A stretch of 7,128 nucleotides of DNA. Origin: Verrucomicrobiota bacterium. GTDB taxonomy: Bacteria; Verrucomicrobiota; Verrucomicrobiia; Verrucomicrobiales; DEV007. The stretch lies in assembly GCA_027618625.1 (NCBI GenBank), contig JAQCER010000162.1, positions 1 through 7,128 on the forward strand, written 5' to 3'. The translations under genes were made by a program, and so were the position numbers. Below the pieces are notes generated by a model that was not told the DNA's origin, made no database searches, and saw only the letters and a program-made list of their open reading frames with translations. Shown here piece by piece: positions 1 to 6,473 of the stretch (position 1 is the first letter of the stretch; each line of letters starts with the position of its first letter).

Positions 1-797
1 AGTCTCGCGAGGCTGATGCAGTTCTCGGGATCGTGGGCTGCGAGATAGAGCTCGATGCGTATGTCGCCCATCGGCGTGGTGATCGGATCCAATTGCAGCG
101 ATGTGCCGGAATACTCCACCGGCTTCACTACATATTCCTTGCGGGCTGTGCGATCGATCACTTTGATCTGCACTCCTGTGGTGCGGATGCGATCGCGAAG
201 CTCCGATGCCAGATACCACTGGATCTTCTCGGCCGTGAGCTGTCGAATTCCTGGCAGCAGTGGCTTGATGAGCAGTTCGGTTTCCTGCATCGAGAACAAT
301 GTGCGACGAGGCGTCACTTCGTAGCCTTGTTCGCCCTTGGCCATGCGCATCTGGTAGGTGCGCTCGTTGCGGCCAGCGGAGGTGAGGAAAAGTTCCTCGC
401 CCACGGTCCAGAAACTCAACAAGCCAATACCGAATTCGCCCTGAATGCCCTCGCCGCCACCCTGAGCTTTGACCCGACGCTTGATGGAATCGCAGATGTG
501 GGTGGCAACGTATTGAAAGTCCGGCTCGCCTTCATCGTTACAGGGAATGCCTTCGCCGTCATCGGTGATGCGCAGAAAAGATTCGCCGCGTTCCTTGCCG
601 CGAACGATGCTGATGTGCTTTGCCTTTGCATCGATGCTGTTCTCCACAAACTCTGCAATGGCCTTGAGCGGATTGTTCTGCGAGAGGGCAATGATGGTGA
701 TGGCGCTCCAGGTGTCGCCGATGCGCAATTTTCCTTTGGACCGATTCTTGGCAGATCGGGATCGCTTCTTTTTGGCTGGCGGAAGGGTGTCGGACAC
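1..797 (-). CDS. GHKL (HSP90/MutL-like) ATP-binding protein, N-terminal part; C-terminus beyond left edge
   Basis: The minus-strand frame is open from a stop at 809-807 to the left edge, giving about 265 residues. The Bergerat ATP-binding fold is visible: an N-box at residues 46-57 (AIAEFVENSIDA, with the Mg-coordinating Glu/Asn at 49-53), a G1 box at 79-85 (DDGEGIP) and a G2 box at 120-127 (GEFGIGLL). This order and spacing match GHKL ATPases (gyrase B, HSP90, histidine kinases, MutL). The N-box wording is closest to MutL and HSP90-like proteins, but the MutL signature is not complete. The start is taken as GTG at 797, the only start codon between the upstream stop and the N-box apart from a TTG at 728. 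It gives a Lys/Arg-rich leader (residues 9-25). No good Shine-Dalgarno precedes either. The gene diverges from cysS. Substrate and pathway are unknown. It could be a stand-alone ATPase of the broad ATP-binding protein class. Confidence 0.82.
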   Translation of the reverse strand, partial: MSDTLPPAKKKRSRSAKNRSKGKLRIGDTWSAITIIALSQNNPLKAIAEFVENSIDAKAKHISIVRGKERGESFLRITDDGEGIPCNDEGEPDFQYVATHICDSIKRRVKAQGGGEGIQGEFGIGLLSFWTVGEELFLTSAGRNERTYQMRMAKGEQGYEVTPRRTLFSMQETELLIKPLLPGIRQLTAEKIQWYLASELRDRIRTTGVQIKVIDRTARKEYVVKPVEYSGTSLQLDPITTPMGDIRIELYLAAHDPENCISLAR

Positions 798-892
798 GCG
801 GCAGTCTTAGTCGTATGTGGCAGGTGATCAAGCTCTCGTAGTGGGGTAAGGAAAATCTTGCAATCTTGCTCTGACGGAGTTGCTTCCTATCG
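798..892. promoter_or_regulatory. Divergent intergenic region between the GHKL gene and cysS
   Basis: These 95 bp separate two genes that face away from each other, so promoters for both should lie here or just inside the genes. I find no convincing -35/-10 pair by eye. A perfect 8-bp tandem duplication (AATCTTGC twice, 854-869) lies upstream of cysS. A GGAG at 876-879 is the likely cysS ribosome binding site, though its 13-base spacing to the ATG is long. No T-box leader structure is possible in so short a gap. Confidence 0.35.
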
Positions 893-2362
893 ATGGCACA
901 GTTTGTTCTCAATGACACGTTAACGCGTTCAAAACGCGAGGTTTACGCAGAAGATGGTGATTCGCTTCGCTTCTATTGCTGCGGCCCGACTGTCTATGGG
1001 CCTGCCCATATTGGGAATTTTCGGACGTTCATTGTTCAGGATCTGTTCCGCCGAGTCGCCGAGTTGTCGGGCTTGAAAACCCGGCACGTGCGGAACATCA
1101 CCGATGTCGATGACAAGACCATCCGTGAGTCACTGAGGGAAGGAAAGACGCTGAAGGAATTCACGGCCTACTGGCATGGGCTGTTTGCGCGCGATTGCGA
1201 GGCTTTGAATTTGCTGCCACCTCATGTCGAGCCGAGTGCGGTCGAGCACATTCCTGAACAGGTGGCGCTCATTGAAAAACTGATGGATTCCGGTCATGCC
1301 TATCAAGGGGCTGACGGCTCGGTTTACTTTAAGGTGTCGGCGTTCGAAAACTATGGGAGGCTGTCTCATCTCGACAAGCGCGAGTTGAAATTCGGTGCTT
1401 CCGCCAACGACTCTGACGAATATGAGAAAGAGAGCCTCGCCGACTTTGCCTTGTGGAAGGCTAGGAAGCCCGAAGACGGCGACAATTTCTGGGAGAGTCC
1501 GTGGGGGCAGGGGAGACCGGGATGGCATCTGGAGTGCAGTGCGATGGGAATGAAATATCTCAGCGAGTCATTCGATCTCCACGCTGGTGGGGTGGACTTG
1601 TGCTTTCCTCATCACGAAAATGAAATCGCCCAGAGTGAGGCGGCCACTGGAAAAACGTTCGCGCGGCACTGGTTCCATTCCGAGCATCTGATGGTGGAGG
1701 GATCGAAGATGTCGAAGAGTCTGAAGAATCTTTACACGCTGGATGACATCAATCACGGTCGCCGAGGTGGCGTAGACGGAGCCGCGCCGGGTTATTCCGC
1801 CGCTGAGCTGCGGTTCGAGATGCTCTCTGGCCACTACCGGCAGAAGATGAACTTCACCTGGGATGGGTTGCGCGCTGCGAGGATCAATCTTGAGCGCATC
1901 GCTGCGTTTGCGCATCAGCTGGAGCCCCTGGCAGGCCGGACGATGGGCGATTATGCAGCAACTCTGGAGTGGGCAAAGTCGGGGGTGTCCAACGCATTTG
2001 CGGAAGCATGGGCAGCATTGCTGGACGACTTGAATACGCCGTCGGCTCTTGGTCGACTGAATACGGCGATGAGGCCCTTGGAGAAACGCGCAATCGCAGG
2101 CGCAGTCAGTGCCGACGAAGCCGGTGGATGGTTGGATGGTCTTGCGGTGCTCGTGCACGCTTTTGGCTGGGAGTTGCCAGGGGTAAAAGAAGAGACTGCG
2201 GCTGACGTCCCGGTGGAAGTGCAAGAACTCGCGGAAAAACGCATTGCGGCCCGTGCGGCGAAAGATTGGGCGGCATCAGATGCTCTGCGGGATGCGATTT
2301 CTGCCTTGGGCTGGCAGGTCAAAGACGGTAAAGATGGGTACGAACTGGCGAAATCGGATTGA
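893..2362 (+). CDS. cysS: Cysteinyl-tRNA synthetase
   Basis: This enzyme charges tRNA-Cys with cysteine in the cytoplasm, using ATP. The 489-residue protein is complete and slightly longer than the E. coli enzyme (461). It is a class I synthetase: the HIGH motif appears as HIGN at 39-42 inside the family signature CGPTVYGPAHIGN (30-42), and KMSKS is at 272-276. All four zinc/cysteine-binding ligands known from the E. coli enzyme can be placed: Cys30, Cys215 (in HLECSAM), His240 and Glu244 (in HHENE), with the same spacing between the last three. The tRNA-binding DALR-type helical region follows KMSKS, and the C-terminus ends in the usual small domain (AAKDWAASDALRDAI, then GWQVKDGKDGYEL). A short Gly/Ala-rich insertion (about 288-300) follows the KMSKS loop and is not in the E. 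coli protein. The ATG at 893 fits the normal N-terminus of the family. Confidence 0.98.
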   Translation: MAQFVLNDTLTRSKREVYAEDGDSLRFYCCGPTVYGPAHIGNFRTFIVQDLFRRVAELSGLKTRHVRNITDVDDKTIRESLREGKTLKEFTAYWHGLFARDCEALNLLPPHVEPSAVEHIPEQVALIEKLMDSGHAYQGADGSVYFKVSAFENYGRLSHLDKRELKFGASANDSDEYEKESLADFALWKARKPEDGDNFWESPWGQGRPGWHLECSAMGMKYLSESFDLHAGGVDLCFPHHENEIAQSEAATGKTFARHWFHSEHLMVEGSKMSKSLKNLYTLDDINHGRRGGVDGAAPGYSAAELRFEMLSGHYRQKMNFTWDGLRAARINLERIAAFAHQLEPLAGRTMGDYAATLEWAKSGVSNAFAEAWAALLDDLNTPSALGRLNTAMRPLEKRAIAGAVSADEAGGWLDGLAVLVHAFGWELPGVKEETAADVPVEVQELAEKRIAARAAKDWAASDALRDAISALGWQVKDGKDGYELAKSD

Positions 2363-2375
2363 GGATTGAGCCGCA

Positions 2376-2419
2376 TTCGAAAGAGTCCGATTCGAAACAG
2401 TCCGATTCGAGAAAGCGGA
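2376..2419. repeat. 15-bp tandem repeat, about 2.9 copies
   Basis: Three adjacent units lie between cysS and the CIA30 gene: TTCGAAAGAGTCCGA (2376-2390), TTCGAAACAGTCCGA (2391-2405) and TTCGAGAAAGCGGA (2406-2419). The first two differ at one base. The third is one base shorter and more diverged. Each unit contains TTCGA, and the first two contain the palindrome TTCGAA. The array ends 13 bp before the next start codon. It could be a binding-site array, a replication-slippage product or a leader element; nothing in the sequence decides between these. Confidence 0.75.
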
Positions 2420-2432
2420 CGTATTCTCTGAC

Positions 2433-3032
2433 GTGAAGTTCCAAACATTCCTTCGTAACAGTAGTATCGCGATAGCGATTGCGCTTTTGGTTCTCCCTGC
2501 CTCAGCATCCGTTGTCTCGGTGACCGAGTTCAGCGCCGCTGACAACTTGGCGTTTGGCTGGCGCATTGTGGACGATGGGGTGATGGGCGGATTGTCAAAG
2601 GGCAATGTGAAAACGACGGAGGAGGGAATCATGCGCTTCCAAGGGATGCTCTCTCTTGAAAACAATGGCGGCTTCTCGTCGGTGCGAACGGATACCGTGG
2701 CGCTCGATCTGAGTGCTGCTCAAGGACTGATTCTTCGAGTAAAAGGTGACGGTCGAACGTATCAACTGCGCCTCGCGACCGATGCCCGGTATCGATCGAT
2801 GGAAGTTTCTTTCAAAGCCGATTTTCCCACGGTCAAAGGAAAGTGGCATGAAGTAAAGATACCGTTTTCTGCGTTCGTCGGGAGTTTTCGAGGTCTGGAA
2901 CTTCCTGAGAAAACCTTCGATCCGAAAAAAATCGAGCGCCTGAGCATCCTGCTGGGTGACAAGAAGCCGGGGGCTTTTGCCATGGAAATGGATTGGATTC
3001 GCTCCTACAGAGAACCCTCACCGGTGGAGTGA
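2433..3032 (+). CDS. Secreted CIA30-family (complex I intermediate-associated protein 30-like) protein
   Basis: The 199-residue protein has an N-terminal signal peptide (Lys2/Arg8, hydrophobic stretch 12-21, cleavage likely after the ASA at 23-25). The rest fits the CIA30 domain (PF08547): WRIVDDGVMGGLSKG at 43-57, GGFSSVRT at 79-86, then a β-rich body with LRVKGDGRTYQLRL and a closing MEMDWIRSY near residues 184-192. CIA30 domains have a galactose-binding-like β-sandwich fold. The name comes from a mitochondrial complex I assembly factor, and bacterial members have no settled role; an exported copy is unlikely to assemble complex I. The start is GTG at 2433, chosen because it directly precedes the signal peptide. 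A weak AGCGGA (2414-2419) lies upstream. It is the first gene of an overlapping four-gene group, and its stop overlaps the next start. Confidence 0.85.
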   Translation: MKFQTFLRNSSIAIAIALLVLPASASVVSVTEFSAADNLAFGWRIVDDGVMGGLSKGNVKTTEEGIMRFQGMLSLENNGGFSSVRTDTVALDLSAAQGLILRVKGDGRTYQLRLATDARYRSMEVSFKADFPTVKGKWHEVKIPFSAFVGSFRGLELPEKTFDPKKIERLSILLGDKKPGAFAMEMDWIRSYREPSPVE

Positions 3033-3376
3033 ACGCGTTGGATAGGATTGCACTTGCGCATGGGCGACTGTCGGACTTTCGAGCCGTCTGGTGGCCATTC
3101 GTGTTTCTGAAGCCCCCAGCTCCGACTGTCCCGATCACTCAGCGCCGGATCCTCCTGATGGTGCCCTGTTTCGCGGCTTGGTTTTTGCTGGCTTGGTTAC
3201 TTCGTGAGTGGATGATTCGAGATGCAGAATTTCCGCAGATCGTTGGGATACTCAAGGTCTACGGTTCCTTTGTCATTGGTTTTTTGGTCTGGTTCAATGT
3301 CGTCACGGCTCCGCTATGGAACCGGAGGGCGATGATCCTGAGTCGTCCTGAAATTCTGTCATCCCATACTCTATGA
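3029..3376 (+). CDS. Small inner-membrane protein with two transmembrane segments, family not recognised
   Basis: I do not recognise a family. From the GTG at 3029 the product is 115 residues. Two hydrophobic segments are clear: about 41-58 (ILLMVPCFAAWFLLAWLL), followed by Arg-Glu, and about 72-94, followed by an Arg-Arg at 99-100. The N-terminal 40 residues are mostly cytoplasmic-looking, with aromatic and proline-rich stretches (WWPF, KPPAP). The GTG start is preferred because it forms a four-base GTGA overlap with the CIA30 stop, typical of translational coupling. An in-frame ATG at 2993 would add 12 residues and lengthen the overlap to 40 bases, and cannot be excluded. The 3' end overlaps the next gene by ATGA. 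The position between genes for exported proteins suggests an envelope role. Confidence 0.65.
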   Translation: MNALDRIALAHGRLSDFRAVWWPFVFLKPPAPTVPITQRRILLMVPCFAAWFLLAWLLREWMIRDAEFPQIVGILKVYGSFVIGFLVWFNVVTAPLWNRRAMILSRPEILSSHTL

Positions 3377-3828
3377 AGGCCAGATTCTTTATGTCGGGAT
3401 TTGCAACTGCCCTGACGCTCGTGCTAACGCTCACGTGCGCTTCAGCAGATGTGGCGGAATGGAAGAAACGTCTTCCCGGGAAATACAGGCTGACATATTC
3501 TGGCAAGTTCCTGAGTCTTGAGGCGGTGAAATCTTACCACGCCGACGGGAGCTACGAGAGCATGGGAAAGGCGAAAATTCTGGGGATCGAAAAGAAGTTG
3601 GTGCATCGCGGTCGATGGAAGCTGGAGAATGGCGAGTTGATCTACCTTTTGAGCCAGAGTTCGACCCCCAGTGAAGCGCCGGTAGGAGTGCCTTTGAAGT
3701 TTAAGGTGGTTAGTCACGATGGCAAAATCATGCGTTACCGAGACCAGCAACGGGACAAAAATTACTCTGAGGAGAGGATCGGCGACGCCACGAAAAGTGA
3801 CAACAGTAAAAGGCAGGATGAAAAGTAA
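3373..3828 (+). CDS. Secreted small protein of unknown function, β-rich, lipocalin-like in appearance
   Basis: The 151-residue product starts with a clear Sec signal peptide (Lys2/Arg4, hydrophobic core 10-21, probable cleavage after Ala-Ser-Ala at 23-25). The mature part opens with WKKRLPGKYRLTYSG, then YHADGSYESMGK, then GRWKLENGELIYLL. This alternation of short β-strands with Gly/Asp turns resembles small lipocalin-like or META-like barrels that begin with a 'G-x-Y/W' strand, but I cannot assign a family. The C-terminal 20-25 residues are charged, look disordered (DNSKRQDEK), and overlap the next gene. The ATG overlaps the previous stop (ATGA), and no Shine-Dalgarno is needed or seen, consistent with coupled translation. 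Partner or substrate is unknown. Confidence 0.7.
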   Translation: MKARFFMSGFATALTLVLTLTCASADVAEWKKRLPGKYRLTYSGKFLSLEAVKSYHADGSYESMGKAKILGIEKKLVHRGRWKLENGELIYLLSQSSTPSEAPVGVPLKFKVVSHDGKIMRYRDQQRDKNYSEERIGDATKSDNSKRQDEK

Positions 3829-4411
3829 CCTGTCGAGCATCACCACCATCCTTGTCGGTTTCGTGCTAGCGAATTCGATCGGGTGCACTTCGCCCAAGCC
3901 TACGATGATGAATACGGACGCAATTGATTCCTATGCACGGGCCGCAGCCAGGGAGTCCGATAGTGACCCACTTGGTATGGAGGAGCGCGCTGAGGCAATT
4001 GCCCGCTGGCAGGCACTGTTGGCTGACTTGTCGTCTGCGAATGTGAAGGGAAATGTGGCGGTGGTGTATGCAGAAGATGCATTCTTTAACGACACGCTCA
4101 AGACCTTGACCGGCGCCGCGGCTATTGAAGCCTACTTGCTCGAAACTGCGAAGATGCTCGAATACGGAACCGTCAGTTTTGAAGATGTCGCGATCTCAGG
4201 GGAAGATGTCTACGTTCGCTGGCGCATGGTCTATCGTAGCAAAGTGCTGAGCAAGAAGAAGGACATTGTAACGATCGGGATGACGCACTTGCGTTTCAAC
4301 TCGGAAGGAAAAGTGGTGCTGCATCAGGACTTCTGTGCTGCCACTCGCGGCGTCTTTGAGCACGTTCCTGTCGTGGGCGCGGGCATCCGGCTGGTGAAGA
4401 AGCGATTGTAG
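3818..4411 (+). CDS. Putative lipoprotein with NTF2/SnoaL-like fold
   Basis: From ATG 3818 the protein is 197 residues. The N-terminus is a lipoprotein-type signal (Lys2, hydrophobic 8-18, lipobox-like SIGC ending at Cys23; the Ser at -3 is not ideal). The frame is open further upstream to 3719, but the later ATG is preferred because it restores the signal peptide and has AGGCAGG just upstream. The mature part fits the nuclear transport factor 2 family: a helix with Trp64, YAEDAFFNDTLKTLTG at about 84-98, VRWRMVYRSK at 133-142, then THLRFNSEGKVVLHQDF at 156-172, and a basic tail (187-197). Related polyketide cyclase-like proteins usually have Trp after the HxDF/Y strand; here it is Cys173. 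The start overlaps the previous gene by 11 bases, and this is the last gene of the group. NTF2-like folds bind small hydrophobic ligands or act as enzymes; which applies here is unknown. Confidence 0.8.
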   Translation: MKSNLSSITTILVGFVLANSIGCTSPKPTMMNTDAIDSYARAAARESDSDPLGMEERAEAIARWQALLADLSSANVKGNVAVVYAEDAFFNDTLKTLTGAAAIEAYLLETAKMLEYGTVSFEDVAISGEDVYVRWRMVYRSKVLSKKKDIVTIGMTHLRFNSEGKVVLHQDFCAATRGVFEHVPVVGAGIRLVKKRL

Positions 4412-4434
4412 CCGTCTGGCGCTCTATTTTTTCT
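4412..4434. terminator. Convergent gene junction with a weak possible terminator
   Basis: Only 12 bp separate the stops of the converging genes. A three-base stem (GCC-GTCT-GGC, 4411-4420) is followed on the plus strand by GCTCTATTTTTTCTT, whose T-run (4427-4432) could end the plus-strand transcript inside the 3' end of the opposite gene. The stem is too short to be convincing, and I see no matching element for the minus strand. Confidence 0.25.
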
Positions 4435-5182
4435 TACGACTCACCGAAAAGATCCCGACGAAGTTTACCGACTGCACTGCTCCCGGCTTATCGGACCCCG
4501 CCTCCATCTGCGAGATAGTGCCATCCAGGTAAAGCGCCTCCTCGCAGCCGAGAGATCTGAAGAGCTCGGCAAAATCGAAGAAGCTCGTCACGTTATCATT
4601 GGTACGGGTGACACTGGCAAACCAGATCCGTCCTTCTTTGTCCACTCCGACCCCGTTACGGATGAGTTTGTTCTTCGAGGCCTTGTCGAACTTTGGATGG
4701 ACTTTGCCGCCTCTCAGTAGAAGTGGCCCCGACTGGGCAGCCAGACGGGGGACGACCTTTAGCTTCTGGTAGTCATCGGTCGAAACAACTCGCGCGCGAT
4801 CGTTTTCGTCGATGAAGAACACGCCGTTTGGCTTGAGGTAGAAATTGCCGGCACCATCGTTCGTATTGAGCGGCACCAGTTCCTTCCCACCTTCAACGTG
4901 CAATCCCTCTGGTGCAGGTGCGTTGGTGTAGATGCCAGCGTTCATCACCATATCCACCGTACGTCCATCCTTTTCGAGAATCGTTTTCAGTCGCTCCAAT
5001 GTCCCAATCGCTCTTCCATCTGCGCCTTTCCAGTGCAGCCTCACATCTTCTGTGGGTGCCTGGACGATCAGATATTCGGTGCCTCGAAATGTCTTCGGCG
5101 TGATCTCCCCGGAAACAGTCGAATGCAATCCAACGAGCAGAACTGCTGCGAACTTTGCGAGGGTTATGGCTGTATCTGCCAT
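4424..5182 (-). CDS. Secreted phosphodiester glycosidase-family protein (DUF2233/NAGPA domain)
   Basis: The 252-residue protein carries a signal peptide (about 1-24, hydrophobic 11-19). The remainder matches the NAGPA/DUF2233 family (PF09992), named after the mammalian enzyme that removes GlcNAc from GlcNAc-1-phosphodiester-mannose. Family landmarks in order: MNAGIY (80-85), GLHVEGGKEL with PLNT (93-107), GNFYLKPNGVFFI (112-124), AAQSGPLLL (148-156), RNGVGVD (175-181) and ALYLDGTISQM (216-226). The closest type is the bacterial DUF2233 group, whose substrates are not established; hydrolysis of a sugar-phosphodiester in the envelope is a reasonable inference. The ATG at 5182 lies 5 bp after the stop of the upstream amidase gene. 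A purine-rich AAGGGAAG (5199-5192) could serve as ribosome binding site, though it sits a little far off. The two genes are almost certainly one operon. The C-terminus ends in RKKK. Confidence 0.9.
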   Translation of the reverse strand: MADTAITLAKFAAVLLVGLHSTVSGEITPKTFRGTEYLIVQAPTEDVRLHWKGADGRAIGTLERLKTILEKDGRTVDMVMNAGIYTNAPAPEGLHVEGGKELVPLNTNDGAGNFYLKPNGVFFIDENDRARVVSTDDYQKLKVVPRLAAQSGPLLLRGGKVHPKFDKASKNKLIRNGVGVDKEGRIWFASVTRTNDNVTSFFDFAELFRSLGCEEALYLDGTISQMEAGSDKPGAVQSVNFVGIFSVSRKKK

Positions 5183-5187
5183 TCCGC

Positions 5188-6165
5188 TTAACTTCCCTTG
5201 ATGAGTTTCTTCAGGTTGGTTTGGTAGGCGCGCTCGTTTGTGATGGTTTTCGATCGCGGCTGCGGTCGGCCAACAATGATCCCTTTGTGGCTGCTGTAGT
5301 TGTTGAGATAATCGCTGATCGTCGCTTCATCCACGACCTTCTTAAAGTTCGACGACGCATGGAGCATGCGCATCGTTCCGTCGTCCGCCTTGATCGCAAG
5401 TCCCACGTGGGAACAAAATACGCCGTCCTTGTTAGTGACAATTCCGAGGATGTCGCCTTCTTGAATCCTGGCCTGAACCGCTGCCACTTTCGCTTTAGGG
5501 ATGAAGTAGACGGGCAACTGCGAAACCCGCGCTTCATGTTCCTTCATGCCTTCCCGCAGTTCCGCACTGTTCTTGAGGTAACGGTAGTGTTTCCACAGTT
5601 CGGTCATCTCAGTGCAAGAGCGACCAGTCAAACGTTCGGCGCCGCCGAGCTCCCTTGTCACATTGTCAATGGTGCCCCGTGCTTCGTTGTCGTAGTACCA
5701 ATCGACAAGGTAGTGAATGCGCTCAAGGTAGTTGCCCGAACACTGGCCACCTCGGTAGCGTGTAGTCTTGATCTCGGCGAGTAAGTCCGCAGGAGCGTAG
5801 GTCGATTTACCGGTTTCGATCATTCGGGCCATGCCCATACAAATCTCGAAGAACGTCCAGCAATCCACGCCTTCGAAATTGGCGGATGGAGCTTCGATCG
5901 AATCGTCGATTTCCAGGGTAAAGCCAACGTACGGTGTGCCAGCCAGAGCTCGTCCAAATTTACCCACCCGCTCTCCCATCGGGAGCGCTGCCCAGTTTTC
6001 CTTCTGCGCTCGTTTCGACAGACGGTGAAACTGGGAGTCGCCTTTGAAAGTGACCGTCAGCGGCAATTTACCTACCACTTCCTCGGCAATGAGAGCGGTC
6101 GCAGGCCCACTGAAAAGCGCGAAGATCGTGATCAGGAAACGATGGCTAAAGAAGCACGGTGGCAT
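5188..6165 (-). CDS. DUF1460 NlpC/P60-type N-acetylmuramoyl-L-alanine amidase, secreted
   Basis: The 325-residue protein starts with a signal peptide (Arg9, hydrophobic 10-24, likely cleavage around the Ala residues at 22-27). Across its length it matches DUF1460 (PF07313): GTPYVGFTLE (76-85), FEGVDCWTFFE (97-107) with the likely nucleophile Cys102, YRGGQCSGNYLERIHYLVDW (137-156), VYFIPK (219-224), GDILGIV (237-243), SHVGLA (252-257) with the likely catalytic His253, and MLHASS (267-272). Characterised members of this NlpC/P60 branch cleave the amide between an N-acetylmuramic or anhydro-muramic residue and L-Ala in peptidoglycan fragments. The C-terminus is Lys/Arg-rich. The ATG at 6165 is the only start that keeps the signal peptide; no good Shine-Dalgarno lies directly upstream. 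The gene is followed after 5 bp by the phosphodiester glycosidase gene, suggesting joint work on cell-wall material. Confidence 0.93.
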   Translation of the reverse strand: MPPCFFSHRFLITIFALFSGPATALIAEEVVGKLPLTVTFKGDSQFHRLSKRAQKENWAALPMGERVGKFGRALAGTPYVGFTLEIDDSIEAPSANFEGVDCWTFFEICMGMARMIETGKSTYAPADLLAEIKTTRYRGGQCSGNYLERIHYLVDWYYDNEARGTIDNVTRELGGAERLTGRSCTEMTELWKHYRYLKNSAELREGMKEHEARVSQLPVYFIPKAKVAAVQARIQEGDILGIVTNKDGVFCSHVGLAIKADDGTMRMLHASSNFKKVVDEATISDYLNNYSSHKGIIVGRPQPRSKTITNERAYQTNLKKLIKGS

Positions 6166-6203
6166 GGAGTGATACTAAGCGAAGGGCAACTCTTTTGCTC
6201 CCT

Positions 6204-6310
6204 CTATTTTTCCAGATCTTCGACCATCTGGTTGTCGGCGAGATCAAACCCAATTTCGTCCTCAATCTGCTAGCCACCGCTGTAAGGGAGCCGATACCAC
6301 GGGTGTCGAG
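6204..6310 (-). pseudogene. Possible degenerate acyl carrier protein (phosphopantetheine-binding) fragment
   Basis: On the minus strand, one frame reads LDTRGIGSLTAVAS (6310-6269). A second frame, entered at 6269, reads QIEDEIGFDLADNQMVEDLE and ends at TAG 6206-6204. Together they resemble the core of an acyl carrier protein: the attachment-site pattern LG-x-DSLTAV, then helix II ending RLEEE-F-G-I-x-I-x-D-E. The spacing from the Ser to the acidic triplet is two residues short and out of frame, which a 7-base deletion would explain exactly. In the attachment motif, Asp before Ser is replaced by Gly. The upstream helix I is not recognisable, and stops lie upstream (for example TAA 6379-6377). 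If the reading is right, this is a dead gene remnant. A chance resemblance is possible because the stretch is short. Confidence 0.4.
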
Positions 6311-6473
6311 GCCACTGGGCGCTGCGATCGTTGCGGCCTGTGTCCTATCATTGTTCAGAGTCGGAACCGGTTGGTTTTACTTGTTTTACTTTTTTGATTC
6401 AGGAGGGAAGGGGCCGTTCTTTCCAAAAGGGTAGGCGGGGCACGTTCTGAATGTCTTCAATGAAGAGGAAATT

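Noticed and set aside
33..827. Long plus-strand open frame (264 codons) opposite the GHKL gene
   Set aside because: It is exactly antisense to the GHKL reading, which has three ordered ATPase motifs. The plus-strand product is Cys/His-rich without any domain pattern, as expected of a shadow frame in GC-rich DNA.
1568..2508. Several long minus-strand frames opposite cysS
   Set aside because: cysS is unambiguous here, and the opposite frames lack motifs and overlap each other.
3719..3817. Upstream extension of the NTF2-like gene by 33 residues
   Set aside because: The extension overlaps the preceding gene by 110 bases and would bury the lipoprotein signal inside the protein. The ATG at 3818 has a purine-rich site and gives a proper signal peptide.
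5155..5784. Plus-strand open frame of 209 codons opposite the amidase gene
   Set aside because: The opposite strand encodes a well-matched DUF1460 protein. The plus frame has no family features and begins inside the glycosidase signal peptide.
6271..6310. tRNA-like GC-rich stretch in the gap
   Set aside because: No cloverleaf arms, anticodon loop or TTCGA-type T-loop at the correct spacing could be drawn.
6159..6434. Plus-strand open frame with hydrophobic stretches (91 codons)
   Set aside because: It overlaps the start of the amidase gene on the other strand, has no ribosome binding site, and covers the carrier-protein remnant. Its hydrophobicity comes from T-rich DNA.
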